64,000 nt of DNA. Source: Halobellus sp. Atlit-31R (lineage in GTDB: Archaea; Halobacteriota; Halobacteria; Halobacteriales; Haloferacaceae). Numbering within the stretch: position 1 is the first letter of the stretch; each line of letters opens with the position of its first letter. Position numbers and translations under genes: made by a program. This document shows, in pieces, positions 34,567 through 42,778 of the stretch. The notes under the pieces were generated by a model, which ran no database searches, was not told the origin of the DNA, and saw only the letters and a program-made list of their open reading frames with translations. The stretch spans positions 248,001-312,000 of the forward strand of contig QPLR01000004.1 in the NCBI GenBank assembly GCA_003665935.1, written 5' to 3'.

Positions 34567-34778
34567 ACGAGCAGTTGCGTGATCGTACCGCAAAAGTATA
34601 CATTCGCTATTTGATATATGGGACTGCTACGAACGGGGCAGACGTCGTCGGATCTCCGAGACGAGGGCGCGGTATGGGCGGGCAATATCCGGGTTAGAAG
34701 GCTTCTATTCGGGTAAGCCGATTCAACCACCCTCAGGTGGGAAATAATCTCTTAGGTGTGTCGGCTGATGAGGTCGCT

Positions 34779-35765
34779 ATGGTGAGCAATCACCTCGATA
34801 GACGACAGTTCGTCGGAATCGCTACCGCTGCAGCGATCGGTCTCGCAGGATGCAGCGAGCAAGCAGGCGAGGGCACGGGCGAGGCTACCAACGGGACCGA
34901 AGCGACCGGAACCGACGAGATGGAGTCGGGGACCGCCGACACGGAGACGACGACAGAGGCGTCGGGCGGGCCCTCGTTCGTGCGCGTGGTGCACGCCGTT
35001 CCAGACGCGCCGAACGTCGACGTCTACGTGGACGGCGAGGCCGCCGCGACGGACGTCAAGTTCCGCACCGTCACGGAGTATCAGTCGCTCACAGCGGGGG
35101 CACACGACGTGCGAATCACCCCTGCGGGCGACTCCGAGACGACCGTCGTCGAGCAGGAAGTGACGATCCCGGCGGAGACGGCCGTGTCGTTCGTCGCACT
35201 CGGGGAAGTGGAGGCGGAGACGCTCGACCTGCGGCAGTTCGAGGACGACGTCTCGAGCGTTCCGGAGGAAGAGTCACGCATCAGGGTCGCCCACCTCGCG
35301 CCCGATGCTCCGGCCGTCGACGTAGCGGTCGCCGGTGAGGACGAGCCGCTGGTCGCCGACCTCGCGTTCGGTGAGGCGAGCACCTACGCGACCGTCCCCG
35401 CGGGGGATTACACCTTAGACGTGCGAGCGGCCGGGGAGACTGATACGCTCACCTCGTTCGAGCTGACGCTCGAGGCAGAGACGGGCTACACCGCGTTCGC
35501 GATGGGGTACCTCCGGCCCGAGGAGGCGGCGGCGAACGAGCCGTTCGACCTGACGCTCGCGACCGACACCGACGTGCCGAGCGAGACCGGAACGGGAACC
35601 GAGACGGGGACGGGAACGGCCGCCGGAACGGAGACGACGACCGAAACAGGGACCGGGACGGAGACGACGACCGAAACAGGGACCGGGACGGAGACGACGA
35701 CCGAAACAGGGACCGAGACCGGAGCGGCCGGAACAGGCGTCGGAACTGCCACAGAGACCACGTGA
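34779..35765 (+). CDS. DUF4397 Tat lipoprotein with Thr/Gly/Glu repeats
   Basis: A 328-residue exported lipoprotein. The signal DRRQFVGIATAAAIGLAGC has twin arginines and a lipobox Cys. Two DUF4397 domains follow, at about residues 66-165 and 175-265; each starts with the [RV]-V-x-H-[AL]-x-PDAP pattern (VRVVHAVPDAPNVDVYVDG and IRVAHLAPDAPAVDVAVAG). The last 60 residues are a Thr/Glu/Gly tail encoded by 30-base tandem repeats. ATG 34779 precedes the signal peptide. DUF4397 domains occur in surface and adhesion proteins. It is divergent from the CARDB protein. Confidence 0.88.
   Translation: MVSNHLDRRQFVGIATAAAIGLAGCSEQAGEGTGEATNGTEATGTDEMESGTADTETTTEASGGPSFVRVVHAVPDAPNVDVYVDGEAAATDVKFRTVTEYQSLTAGAHDVRITPAGDSETTVVEQEVTIPAETAVSFVALGEVEAETLDLRQFEDDVSSVPEEESRIRVAHLAPDAPAVDVAVAGEDEPLVADLAFGEASTYATVPAGDYTLDVRAAGETDTLTSFELTLEAETGYTAFAMGYLRPEEAAANEPFDLTLATDTDVPSETGTGTETGTGTAAGTETTTETGTGTETTTETGTGTETTTETGTETGAAGTGVGTATETT
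35631..35716 (+). repeat. 30-base tandem repeat in the DUF4397 gene tail
   Basis: Nearly three copies of a 30-base unit beginning GAGACGACGACCGAAACAGG, encoding ETTTETGTGT. The first two copies are identical in sequence, which indicates recent expansion or homogenisation and probable length variation between strains. Confidence 0.85.
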
Positions 35766-35768
35766 ACT

Positions 35769-35791
35769 GCCTCGGGGCTCGACCCCGAGGC
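35769..35791 (+). terminator. Stem-loop after the DUF4397 gene
   Basis: GCCTCGGGG and its exact complement CCCCGAGGC flank a 5-base loop, starting 3 bases after the stop codon. A T-rich stretch (TTATTTATA) follows about 12 bases later. The position suggests a 3'-end-forming or stabilising hairpin. Confidence 0.6.
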
Positions 35792-36002
35792 ACTCGCCCT
35801 GCTTATTTATACACCGTTTCGAGCCGGCGGGGTATCGGTCGACGACGTCGGTCGACGACGCCGGCGACGACTCACGCGCGGACGTCTCTCCCAGTGCGGA
35901 GGAGCGCCCGGATCCACACGAGCAGGAGTACCGTTCTGGGACGGGGCCCGTACGACGGTAGTACCTTCATACTAAACGGGGACTGCGCGCTTGTCGAAAC
36001 GT

Positions 36003-37208
36003 ATGCAAGCGCTCGTTCTCTCGGCCGGTCGTGGCACGCGGATGGGTCCGCTGACGGAGACGTGCCCGAAGCCGATGCTGCCGGTGGCCGATCGGCCGCT
36101 CGTGGCCCACGTCGTCGACGCGGCCATCGCCGCGGGAGCCGACGAAATCGTGCTCACCGTCGGCTATCGCGGACAGCAGGTCCGGAACTACTTCGGAACG
36201 TGGTACGACGGTGTGCCCGTCAGATACGCCGAACAGGAGTCACAGCGCGGCACGGCGGACGCCGTCGCGGCCGCGTCCGAACGGCTCGACGGCGATTTCG
36301 TCGTTCTCAACGGGGACAATCTCTATCGAGCCGCCGACCTCGACGCCCTCTTCGATGCGGTCCCGGCCGTGGGAGCCTACCGCGCGGAGAACCCAGGCGA
36401 GTACGGCGTCTTCGAGGCGGCCGACGGCAGCCTCGCGGGGGTCGTCGAGAAGCCAGAGGATCCGCCGTCCGAGCTGATCAACGTCGGTGCGTACGCACTC
36501 CCCGCGGAAGCGTGCGACCTGCTCGACGTGCCGGAGAGCGAACGCGGAGAGCGGGAGCTGACAGACGTGCTAGCGCGTGTTATCGAGCGACGCGACGTCG
36601 AACTCGTCCCGTTCGAGTCGTGGTTGGACGTCGGCTACCCGTGGGATCTACTCGAAGCGAACGAGCGGCGACTCGCGGACGTGAGCCGGACACATCCGCA
36701 CACGGAGGTGGACACGCTCGCGGGGGAGGTCCACCCGAGTGCGACGATCCAGGGGCAGGTCGTCTGCGAACCCGGCGCGACGATCGGACCGGGAGTCGTC
36801 GTCGAGGGGACCGTCCTCGTACGGTCCGGTAGCACGGTCGGTCCGAACGCGTACGTCCGCGGGCCGACGCTCGTTCAACCGGGAGCCAAGATCGGACACG
36901 CCGTCGAAGTGAAAAACTCCGTCGTGATGACGGACGCGAACGTCGGCCACCTCTCCTACGTCGGCGACAGCGTCGTCGGACCCCGAGTCAATCTCGGCGC
37001 GGGCACGAATGTGGCGAATCTCAGACACGACGGTGCGTCTGTCGAAGTGACCATCGACGGGGAGACGGTGTCGACGGATCGCCGGAAGTTCGGCGCGGTG
37101 TTAGGCCCTGACGTCAAGACGGGGATTCAGACGGGGGTCGGGCCGGGAGTCGTGCTCTCGGCGGGGTCCTGGACCGATCCCGGAGCGATCGTCGACCGAA
37201 ATCGGTAG
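36003..37208 (+). CDS. GlmU-like sugar-1-phosphate nucleotidyltransferase/acetyltransferase
   Basis: A 401-residue two-domain enzyme. The N-terminal nucleotidyltransferase domain (about 1-230) starts with LSAGRGTRMGPLTETCPKP, the pyrophosphorylase signature, and has VLNGDN for metal binding. The C-terminal part (about 240-401) is a left-handed beta-helix of hexapeptide repeats with VEVKNSVVMTDANVGHLSYV and NLGAGTNVAN, resembling the GlmU acetyltransferase site. It probably makes UDP-GlcNAc or a related activated sugar, the precursor needed by the downstream sugar pathway at 53-63 kb. A CATACTAAAC box at 35968-35977 lies 26-35 bases before ATG 36003 and supports this start. Confidence 0.85.
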   Translation: MQALVLSAGRGTRMGPLTETCPKPMLPVADRPLVAHVVDAAIAAGADEIVLTVGYRGQQVRNYFGTWYDGVPVRYAEQESQRGTADAVAAASERLDGDFVVLNGDNLYRAADLDALFDAVPAVGAYRAENPGEYGVFEAADGSLAGVVEKPEDPPSELINVGAYALPAEACDLLDVPESERGERELTDVLARVIERRDVELVPFESWLDVGYPWDLLEANERRLADVSRTHPHTEVDTLAGEVHPSATIQGQVVCEPGATIGPGVVVEGTVLVRSGSTVGPNAYVRGPTLVQPGAKIGHAVEVKNSVVMTDANVGHLSYVGDSVVGPRVNLGAGTNVANLRHDGASVEVTIDGETVSTDRRKFGAVLGPDVKTGIQTGVGPGVVLSAGSWTDPGAIVDRNR

Positions 37209-37228
37209 GCGGCGGCGGACGCCGCGCC

Positions 37229-37369
37229 TCACGCGCGGGCAGCGTACCCGTCGACGAGTTCGGCCATCGACGTACACTCCGGGCAGCCGAAGACGTCCCC
37301 GTCGTTGTTTCCGAACACGCGAGCGAAATCTGACGAGACGAACGAATCACACCGTTCACACGTTGGCAT
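37229..37369 (-). CDS. 46-residue DUF7563-like zinc-ribbon protein
   Basis: A small cytoplasmic protein with CERC near the N-terminus and CPEC in the second half, the four cysteines of a zinc ribbon. The intervening DFARVFGNNDGDVFGC is the conserved core of the haloarchaeal DUF7563 family. It is convergent with the GlmU-like gene. The role is unknown. Confidence 0.8.
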   Translation of the reverse strand: MPTCERCDSFVSSDFARVFGNNDGDVFGCPECTSMAELVDGYAARA

Positions 37370-37544
37370 CTGGTCTCGACCCCGTCAGAAGTATCACCGT
37401 GAGGTCACATAGGAGCTACACCTCGATGACGATACAGTTTATCTGGCGGGGACGGCGGCCGCGGTGACCGGGAGAGCCTCGCCGACAGGGTGCCAGGCTC
37501 GGGCGACTGCGGACATAACAGCGGTCTACTGTGAGAACTGAAGT

Positions 37545-37554
37545 TATAACAAGA
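37545..37554 (+). promoter_or_regulatory. TATAACAAGA promoter element
   Basis: The element lies 28-37 bases before ATG 37582, at TATA-box distance for a leaderless message. It belongs to the ATAACAA-type elements that recur through the right half of the window. Confidence 0.5.
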
Positions 37555-37581
37555 CGGGAGGGTCGCGGGCGTACACCCACG

Positions 37582-38223
37582 ATGAGTGTGACTACCAGTG
37601 TGACGGTGCCGCGCGGCGAGGTCGCCTTCGGACGGGCCCTCTGTGACCGCCCGGACGTGCGGATCGAACTCGAACGGATGGTTCCGCTCCGGCAACAGGC
37701 AGCGCCGTCGGTGTGGATCGCGAGCCGAGACACAGAGTGGGTCGAGGCGGCGGTGACAGACGACAGTGCCGTGGCGGGCGTCGACGTCCTCGGCGTCGTC
37801 GACGAGGGGTTGCTGCTGCGGGTGGAGTGGACCGGGACGCCGGCACCGCTGATCGAGATCTTGGCCGACACCGGGGCGACCTGTCTCGAGGGGGTCGGCA
37901 CCGCGGATGGGTGGCATCTGACGTTGCGGTACCCGACTCAGGAAGCGTTCACGAGGTCGTATCACCGCTGTCTGGACGCCGGGATCGACCTGTCCGTCCA
38001 GCGGGTGCACAGCCCCGGACGGACGGCCGACTACGGCGTCGAGTCGCTTCTCACCGAGCCACAGCGGGAAGCCCTCACCGAGGCGCTGGCCTGCGGATAT
38101 TTCGACGTGCCGCGCGAGGTGACACTCCAGGCGCTCGCGGACCGGCTGGGCGTGTCTGACACCGCGGCCTCACAGCGACTCCGGCGCGGCCTGCAGAACG
38201 TGCTCGCCGAGACGCTTCGCTGA
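37582..38223 (+). CDS. HTH-10 (bacterio-opsin activator-like) transcriptional regulator
   Basis: A 213-residue regulator. The C-terminal HTH-10 domain (about 155-210) contains LTEPQREALTEALACGYFDV and LADRLGVSDTAASQRLRRGL, the classic signature of Bat-type regulators. The N-terminal 150 residues are a GAF/bat-associated sensor-like domain of strands and helices without a recognisable ligand site. ATG 37582 follows a TATA element at the right distance. It is transcribed alone, convergent with the DUF7511 gene. Confidence 0.88.
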   Translation: MSVTTSVTVPRGEVAFGRALCDRPDVRIELERMVPLRQQAAPSVWIASRDTEWVEAAVTDDSAVAGVDVLGVVDEGLLLRVEWTGTPAPLIEILADTGATCLEGVGTADGWHLTLRYPTQEAFTRSYHRCLDAGIDLSVQRVHSPGRTADYGVESLLTEPQREALTEALACGYFDVPREVTLQALADRLGVSDTAASQRLRRGLQNVLAETLR

Positions 38224-38266
38224 GAGCGAGGGGCGGCGCTAGTCGGAAAAGCCGGGGTCGCGGGCG

Positions 38267-38446
38267 TCAGCGGGCTGTCGCGAGCGCGACGTACGAGCCC
38301 TCTTTGGCTGTGATCCACGCGGTCGTTCGGTTCCGATCGGGTGGATCGACGGGGTGAATCGTGCACTCGTCGGGTCTGTGTTGATATTCGACCACTGTCG
38401 CACGGAGTGGGTGGAGTTCGCCACCACAGTCCCCTTTCGATGACAT
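38267..38446 (-). CDS. 59-residue DUF7511-like protein
   Basis: A small acidic/basic-balanced protein whose middle, VVEYQHRPDECTIHPVD, followed by TTAWITAKEGSYVAL, is the pattern I associate with the haloarchaeal DUF7511 family. It has no signal peptide or membrane segment. Its gene converges with the HTH-10 regulator with 43 bases between the stops. The function is unknown. Confidence 0.75.
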   Translation of the reverse strand: MSSKGDCGGELHPLRATVVEYQHRPDECTIHPVDPPDRNRTTAWITAKEGSYVALATAR

Positions 38447-38763
38447 TCCAGCCTCTCATCCCCTGTACGACTAACTTGTAATACGGTCCTTACTCCCGGC
38501 CCACAGTGGCTACTTCGCCGCGACGAGGCGAGGACGACGTAGCTTCGTTTAGTTGTCTTTACAGGCGTATGCTTGTAATGTTCTCGGGGGTGGGTGAGAC
38601 GGTCCGCACCCGGAGCGGGGATACTCCCGGCGGGGTGTCGTCGTTCTGACTCTCGGGAGCGTTCGCGGCGAGGGACTCGAGCGACACGGTGAGAGGTCGC
38701 AGGACGGTTACAACCGTGTAACAGGCGCATACCAAAGAGTGTGCTCGCGTAACTCACCTCTCG
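38447..38763. other. Intergenic region upstream of the winged-helix/beta-helix unit
   Basis: About 317 bases with no credible gene. It holds AT-rich tracts near 38470-38490 and 38545-38580 that could serve the divergent DUF7511 gene, and a GTTACA dyad 42 bases before the winged-helix gene. Confidence 0.5.
38707..38722. promoter_or_regulatory. GTTACA-N4-TGTAAC dyad, candidate operator
   Basis: A perfect 6-base inverted repeat with a 4-base spacer. It ends 41 bases before the start of a small winged-helix protein gene, just upstream of where its core promoter should lie. Autoregulation by that protein is the simplest explanation. Confidence 0.45.
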
Positions 38764-39042
38764 ATGTCACCAGAATGGGACGCCATCGGGTTCGTAATCT
38801 CCTCGAAGTACCGCCTCGCGGTTCTCGGTGTCCTCGACGAGGGACCGGCGACGACGACCGAGATCGCCGACGCCGAGGAGCTCTCCCCGTCTCACATCTC
38901 CCGCGCGCTCCGCCGTCTTCGCACCCGATCGATCGTCGAGCTCGTCGTGCCGGAGGAACAGCGCAAAAACCGTCGATACGACCTCACCGACGAGGGTGAG
39001 CGCGTGTGGGAGAAGATCCAGACCGCGGGACTGGCGGAGTAA
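38764..39042 (+). CDS. Small winged-helix (MarR/ArsR-like) regulator, paralogue A
   Basis: A 92-residue DNA-binding protein. Residues 10-75 form a winged helix: IADAEELSPSHISRALRRLR is the recognition region and RRYDLTDEGERVWEKI the wing and last helix. It is clearly related along its whole length to the product of 50128-50409 (shared GFVISS-x-YR-x-AVL and EGPAT). The next gene, a beta-helix lipoprotein, starts one base after its stop, so the two are on one message. Confidence 0.88.
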   Translation: MSPEWDAIGFVISSKYRLAVLGVLDEGPATTTEIADAEELSPSHISRALRRLRTRSIVELVVPEEQRKNRRYDLTDEGERVWEKIQTAGLAE

Positions 39043-39043
39043 G

Positions 39044-40555
39044 ATGTCGGACCCACGAGCGGACGAGTGCCTGGGTCGAGGAGCGTCCCAGCGCGACGCA
39101 GCGGCGGCTGCCGGCGAGGAGGGGTCGTCGGCCGGTCGTTCTGACGGATCGAGTGGCAGCCCGGACCGTCGGGAGTTTCTCGCGTGGGCGAGCGTCGCGA
39201 CGGCGAGCCTCCTTCCGCTCGCCGGTTGTGGGGAGACGACCGACTCGGACACGTCGGAGACCGACAAGTATCCCGAGCGCGACACGGCGACGCCACCCAC
39301 CGAGGGATCTCCCGAACCGACGTCGACCACCGTTCCGTCTCCGTTCGATTCGGTGACGGATCTGACAGAGGTCGGAGCCGATCCCTCGGGCACCGAGCCG
39401 ATCGACGCGATCGTCGAGGAGCACGCCGCCGACGGCCGACTGTTGCATCTCCCAGCGGGCGAGTACCGCCTCGACGACGGGATCGGACTGAGTGGTCTCG
39501 AGCGCTTCGGAATCGCCGGCGACGGGGCGACGATCGTCCCGACGGCAGATCAGATAAGCACCGTCCTGTATCTCAACGCCGGCGGTCCCGTCCACGTCGA
39601 GAACGTGGCGTTCGATCTGCGTGCGTCGGACGCGGATCCGCGCGTAGTCAACGTGCGCGGCCCCGACGACGTCGTCCTCCGGGATCTAACCGTCCGCGGG
39701 ACGCTCGGCGGAGGCAACGGGGCGATACGGATCGACGTGACCGACCCCGACGGATCGGGGCGCATCGAGCGCTTACGGCTCCCGGACGGCTCCGTCGCGG
39801 GCGAGCGCGTGACCGGCTGTTACGTCGGCGACACCAACGAGGGGGAGATCCTGTTCAAAGACTGCCACATCGAGGGGTTCTCCGATAACGGCCTCTACGC
39901 CGATCCGACCACTGGTCGGATGACCGTCGAGGGCGGCTACTTCGCCAACAACGGCATCGCGAACGTCCGGGTCAAGGCGGGATCAGTCGTCAGGAACGTG
40001 CACGTCCGCTGTGACAGCGCCGCGCGGGACTTCGAGAACATGCGTGGGATCTGGCTCACCAATCACGAACCCGACGCCGACGCGGAGCCCCCGCTGGTGG
40101 AGAACTGTCGCGTCGAGATGCAGGAGGCGACTTACAGCGACGGGGCGATCGGGTTGACGTCGGAGCTCCCCGGGATGCGACTGCGGAACACGGAGATCCG
40201 CGTCGACGTCGACAACGCCCACGGCGTCTGGGCCGAAGTCCCCTACGAGGAAGTCGGCAACGGAGCCGGGCTAGAGTGTACGGGAGTCAGTATCACCGGA
40301 GACGCAGAGAGCGGCTTCGGCATCAAGATCGACGGCCGCGACGGCTGCGTACTCGAAGACATCGAGGTGACACACAGCAGCGCCGACCGCAACGGGATCG
40401 GGTTCCAGCGGTCGCAGGGGAACGTCCTCCGGAACGCGAGGCTGAACGTCGGTGGAGTGCCGATCCTGCTCCAGGACGCGACGCTCGACACGTTCGACAT
40501 CAACGTCGCCCCCGCGGCGATCGAATCCGAAACCGCGGAGGAGACCGACCAGTGA
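39044..40555 (+). CDS. Right-handed beta-helix Tat lipoprotein
   Basis: A 503-residue exported protein. A polar extension of about 40 residues precedes the twin-arginine signal DRREFLAWASVATASLLPLAGC, whose lipobox Cys is residue 62. After a Thr/Pro/Glu-rich linker, residues about 105-490 form a pectate-lyase-like beta-helix, recognisable from repeated Asn/Gly-rich turns (DCHIEGFSDNGLYADP, GGYFANNGIANVRV). It is homologous to the beta-helix protein at 42779-44632. It probably binds or cleaves polysaccharide outside the cell. The gene is coupled to the winged-helix regulator directly upstream. Confidence 0.85.
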   Translation: MSDPRADECLGRGASQRDAAAAAGEEGSSAGRSDGSSGSPDRREFLAWASVATASLLPLAGCGETTDSDTSETDKYPERDTATPPTEGSPEPTSTTVPSPFDSVTDLTEVGADPSGTEPIDAIVEEHAADGRLLHLPAGEYRLDDGIGLSGLERFGIAGDGATIVPTADQISTVLYLNAGGPVHVENVAFDLRASDADPRVVNVRGPDDVVLRDLTVRGTLGGGNGAIRIDVTDPDGSGRIERLRLPDGSVAGERVTGCYVGDTNEGEILFKDCHIEGFSDNGLYADPTTGRMTVEGGYFANNGIANVRVKAGSVVRNVHVRCDSAARDFENMRGIWLTNHEPDADAEPPLVENCRVEMQEATYSDGAIGLTSELPGMRLRNTEIRVDVDNAHGVWAEVPYEEVGNGAGLECTGVSITGDAESGFGIKIDGRDGCVLEDIEVTHSSADRNGIGFQRSQGNVLRNARLNVGGVPILLQDATLDTFDINVAPAAIESETAEETDQ

Positions 40556-40568
40556 CGGGAAGTCGACC

Positions 40569-40578
40569 TATAACAAAG
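40569..40578 (+). promoter_or_regulatory. TATAACAAAG element upstream of the GT-C-like gene
   Basis: A copy of the recurring ATAACAAAG element, 13 bases after the beta-helix stop and 87 bases before ATG 40665 (57 before the in-frame ATG 40635). Confidence 0.4.
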
Positions 40579-40664
40579 CGGGTAGTCCCGGAAGTCGAGG
40601 TGAGACCACACGCCGACCGCAGGGGAGAGCACCGATGCGGCGGCGGTGGACCGACGCCTACAGT

Positions 40665-42512
40665 ATGACTGTGAACACGAATTCGATTCCCGCGACGAGA
40701 CCCGAACGACGCCTGCAAAAAGCGGCGCTCACACTCGGCTATCTGGCGCTGGCGATCGGCACGCTCACCACCGTTCGCGCTCCGGCGACCGAGTATCAGC
40801 TGTCGATCTACCGTTCGATGCCGACCGGCTTCTGGATCGGCGTCGGAATCGCGCTCCTGACGGCCGTCGTGATTACCGTTCGCGCCGACGAGTCCTCGCG
40901 AGTGCGGGACGCCGCACTCGGACTCTTGGCATTCGGCGCGGTGTCGGTCTTCGCCCTGCCCGTGCTTCGGTCGTACTACTTCTACGGGGCGGGGGACGCG
41001 TTGAGTCACCTCGGGTGGGCGCGCGAGATACAGCAGGGGGCTATGGGGCCCGCAGAGCTTGTGTACCCGGGGATACACCTCCTCTCGATCCAGTTCGCGG
41101 AGGTCGCCGGTGTGCCGCTCCGGTCGGCGATGCAGCTGCTGGTCCTGGTCGGGATTCCGCTCGTGTTCGTCGTCGCATCTGCGGCCTGTGTGTATCAGAT
41201 CACACATCGACAGCGGGACGCGGCGCTCGGCGCGCTCGTCGGCGCGATGTTCGTCCCGGTCAACAACGTCAGCGTCCACCCGGTCGTGCACCCGTCGAGT
41301 CAGGCGATCCTCCTGTTTCCGGTCGTTCTCCTCTGTGTGCTCCTGTTCCTCCAGGAGGACACGAGCGGATTCGCGCTCGCGACGCCGACCGGTGCGCTCT
41401 TGGCGCTCGTCTCCGCGGGATACGTCTTCGTCCACCCGCAGGAGTCGATGACGTATCTCTCGATGCTCGTCGGAATCTCACTGCTTCAGTTCTTCGTGCG
41501 GCGGTTCCGCAGCGGGCATCCGATCGCTTCGTTCCGCCCGCTCTACGTGCACGCGGTCATCGTGGGGGTGGTGTTCGCCACCTGGACGCAGCTACACGAG
41601 CGGGCACGGTCGCGGTTCACCGCCGTGACTCAAAGCCTTCTCGCGCGGGAACCCTCGGTCCTGGAGAGCACGGGAGCGCGCGGGGCGTCGCTGGTTGATC
41701 TCGGCGGGAGCCTGTTCGAGCTGTATCTCAAGCTCTTCTCCGTGTCGACGCTCCTTTTGATACTCGCCGGCGTACTCGCACTCGCAGCCATCGTCGGCCT
41801 CCTCGACCGGGACCGGGGGCGTCGAAACGGTCTCCTGACCGTGTTGTCCTTCGCGCTCGTCTTCCCCGGCGTCGGTCTCGTCGTCATCTTCCTCGCGCAG
41901 CAGGGAGACCACTACTTCCGATTCCTCGGGTTCATTATGGTGACTGTGAGTCTCCTCGGAGCCGTGGCGATGGGGCTCGCCGTCGACCGTCTTCGGGACA
42001 CCGTCGGTGGAGGCGGGTCCGTCGTCACGCGGGAAGCTGCGACGACGGCGCTGAGTGCCGTCTTCGTGCTGCTGCTCGCGCTACAGCTGGTCGCCGTCCA
42101 CCCGTCGCCGTACATCTATCAGCCGAACGACCGCGTGACCGAGCCGGTGATGGACGGGTACGATCGCGCGCTCACGTATCACGACGGGGAGACGTCGCTG
42201 ACGGGCGTCCGGTCCGGTCCGAGCCGTTACGTCGACGCGCTGTACGGAACGAGCGCAGCGAGCGAACAACTGTTCCCCGGCTATCGGTCCGACGTGCCAG
42301 AGGTGATCTTCAACACCAACGTGACGAGTCACTACGAGGACGACCGGTATCTCATCGTGACGACGAAGACGCGAAAGAAGGAGGTCCGGCTCTACGACGG
42401 GCTCAGGTACCGATCGACCGGGTTCGAGGCGCTCGAAACAGAGCCCGGCGCGCACCGCATACAGGACAACGGCGGCTTCACGCTCTATCGGCTCGCCGGA
42501 ACCGACGACTGA
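40665..42512 (+). CDS. Multi-pass membrane protein, possible GT-C glycosyltransferase
   Basis: A 615-residue protein with about 12 transmembrane helices from residue 20 to about 480, then an extracytoplasmic domain of some 130 residues without helices. The first long external loop carries RSYYFYGAGDALSHLGWAREI, an acidic loop placed where GT-C glycosyltransferases keep their catalytic Asp. Membrane-embedded GT-C enzymes transfer sugars from lipid carriers on the outside. The assignment is based on layout and on polysaccharide neighbours. ATG 40635 is an alternative start ten codons upstream. It lies between two related beta-helix protein genes. Confidence 0.72.
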   Translation: MTVNTNSIPATRPERRLQKAALTLGYLALAIGTLTTVRAPATEYQLSIYRSMPTGFWIGVGIALLTAVVITVRADESSRVRDAALGLLAFGAVSVFALPVLRSYYFYGAGDALSHLGWAREIQQGAMGPAELVYPGIHLLSIQFAEVAGVPLRSAMQLLVLVGIPLVFVVASAACVYQITHRQRDAALGALVGAMFVPVNNVSVHPVVHPSSQAILLFPVVLLCVLLFLQEDTSGFALATPTGALLALVSAGYVFVHPQESMTYLSMLVGISLLQFFVRRFRSGHPIASFRPLYVHAVIVGVVFATWTQLHERARSRFTAVTQSLLAREPSVLESTGARGASLVDLGGSLFELYLKLFSVSTLLLILAGVLALAAIVGLLDRDRGRRNGLLTVLSFALVFPGVGLVVIFLAQQGDHYFRFLGFIMVTVSLLGAVAMGLAVDRLRDTVGGGGSVVTREAATTALSAVFVLLLALQLVAVHPSPYIYQPNDRVTEPVMDGYDRALTYHDGETSLTGVRSGPSRYVDALYGTSAASEQLFPGYRSDVPEVIFNTNVTSHYEDDRYLIVTTKTRKKEVRLYDGLRYRSTGFEALETEPGAHRIQDNGGFTLYRLAGTDD

Positions 42513-42555
42513 TCGCGGCCGTCGACCCCGCGCCGAACGGTCCGGGGGTGCCGGA

Positions 42556-42777
42556 TCAGCGGTGTTCGAGTACGTCACACATCGTCTGCGCAGACGCGAC
42601 AATGTACGCCTCGCTATCGAACGCGTCCTCGTCGGCCGGAACGAGCACCAACCGATCCCCATCCCGGTAGGACACGCGGTGTGACTCCCACTCGGCGAGC
42701 TCGTACCCGAGGTCGCGATTCGGATCTGGATCGGCAGCCAACTGGTTCCACCGGTCACCGGAGCGCACGATCGTCAC
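42556..42777 (-). CDS. 73-residue acidic protein coupled to the beta-helix gene
   Basis: A small soluble protein starting with GTG one base after the stop of the upstream beta-helix gene. It has a predicted alpha/beta fold with several Asp/Glu/Trp residues (RWNQLAADPDPNRDLGYEL). I do not recognise the family. Tight coupling suggests a role linked with the secreted protein. Confidence 0.65.
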   Translation of the reverse strand: MTIVRSGDRWNQLAADPDPNRDLGYELAEWESHRVSYRDGDRLVLVPADEDAFDSEAYIVASAQTMCDVLEHR

Positions 42778-42778
42778 C

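Noticed and set aside
35631..35716. Regular 30-base repeats as a CRISPR array
   Set aside because: Units are directly adjacent without spacers and continue the open reading frame of the DUF4397 protein.
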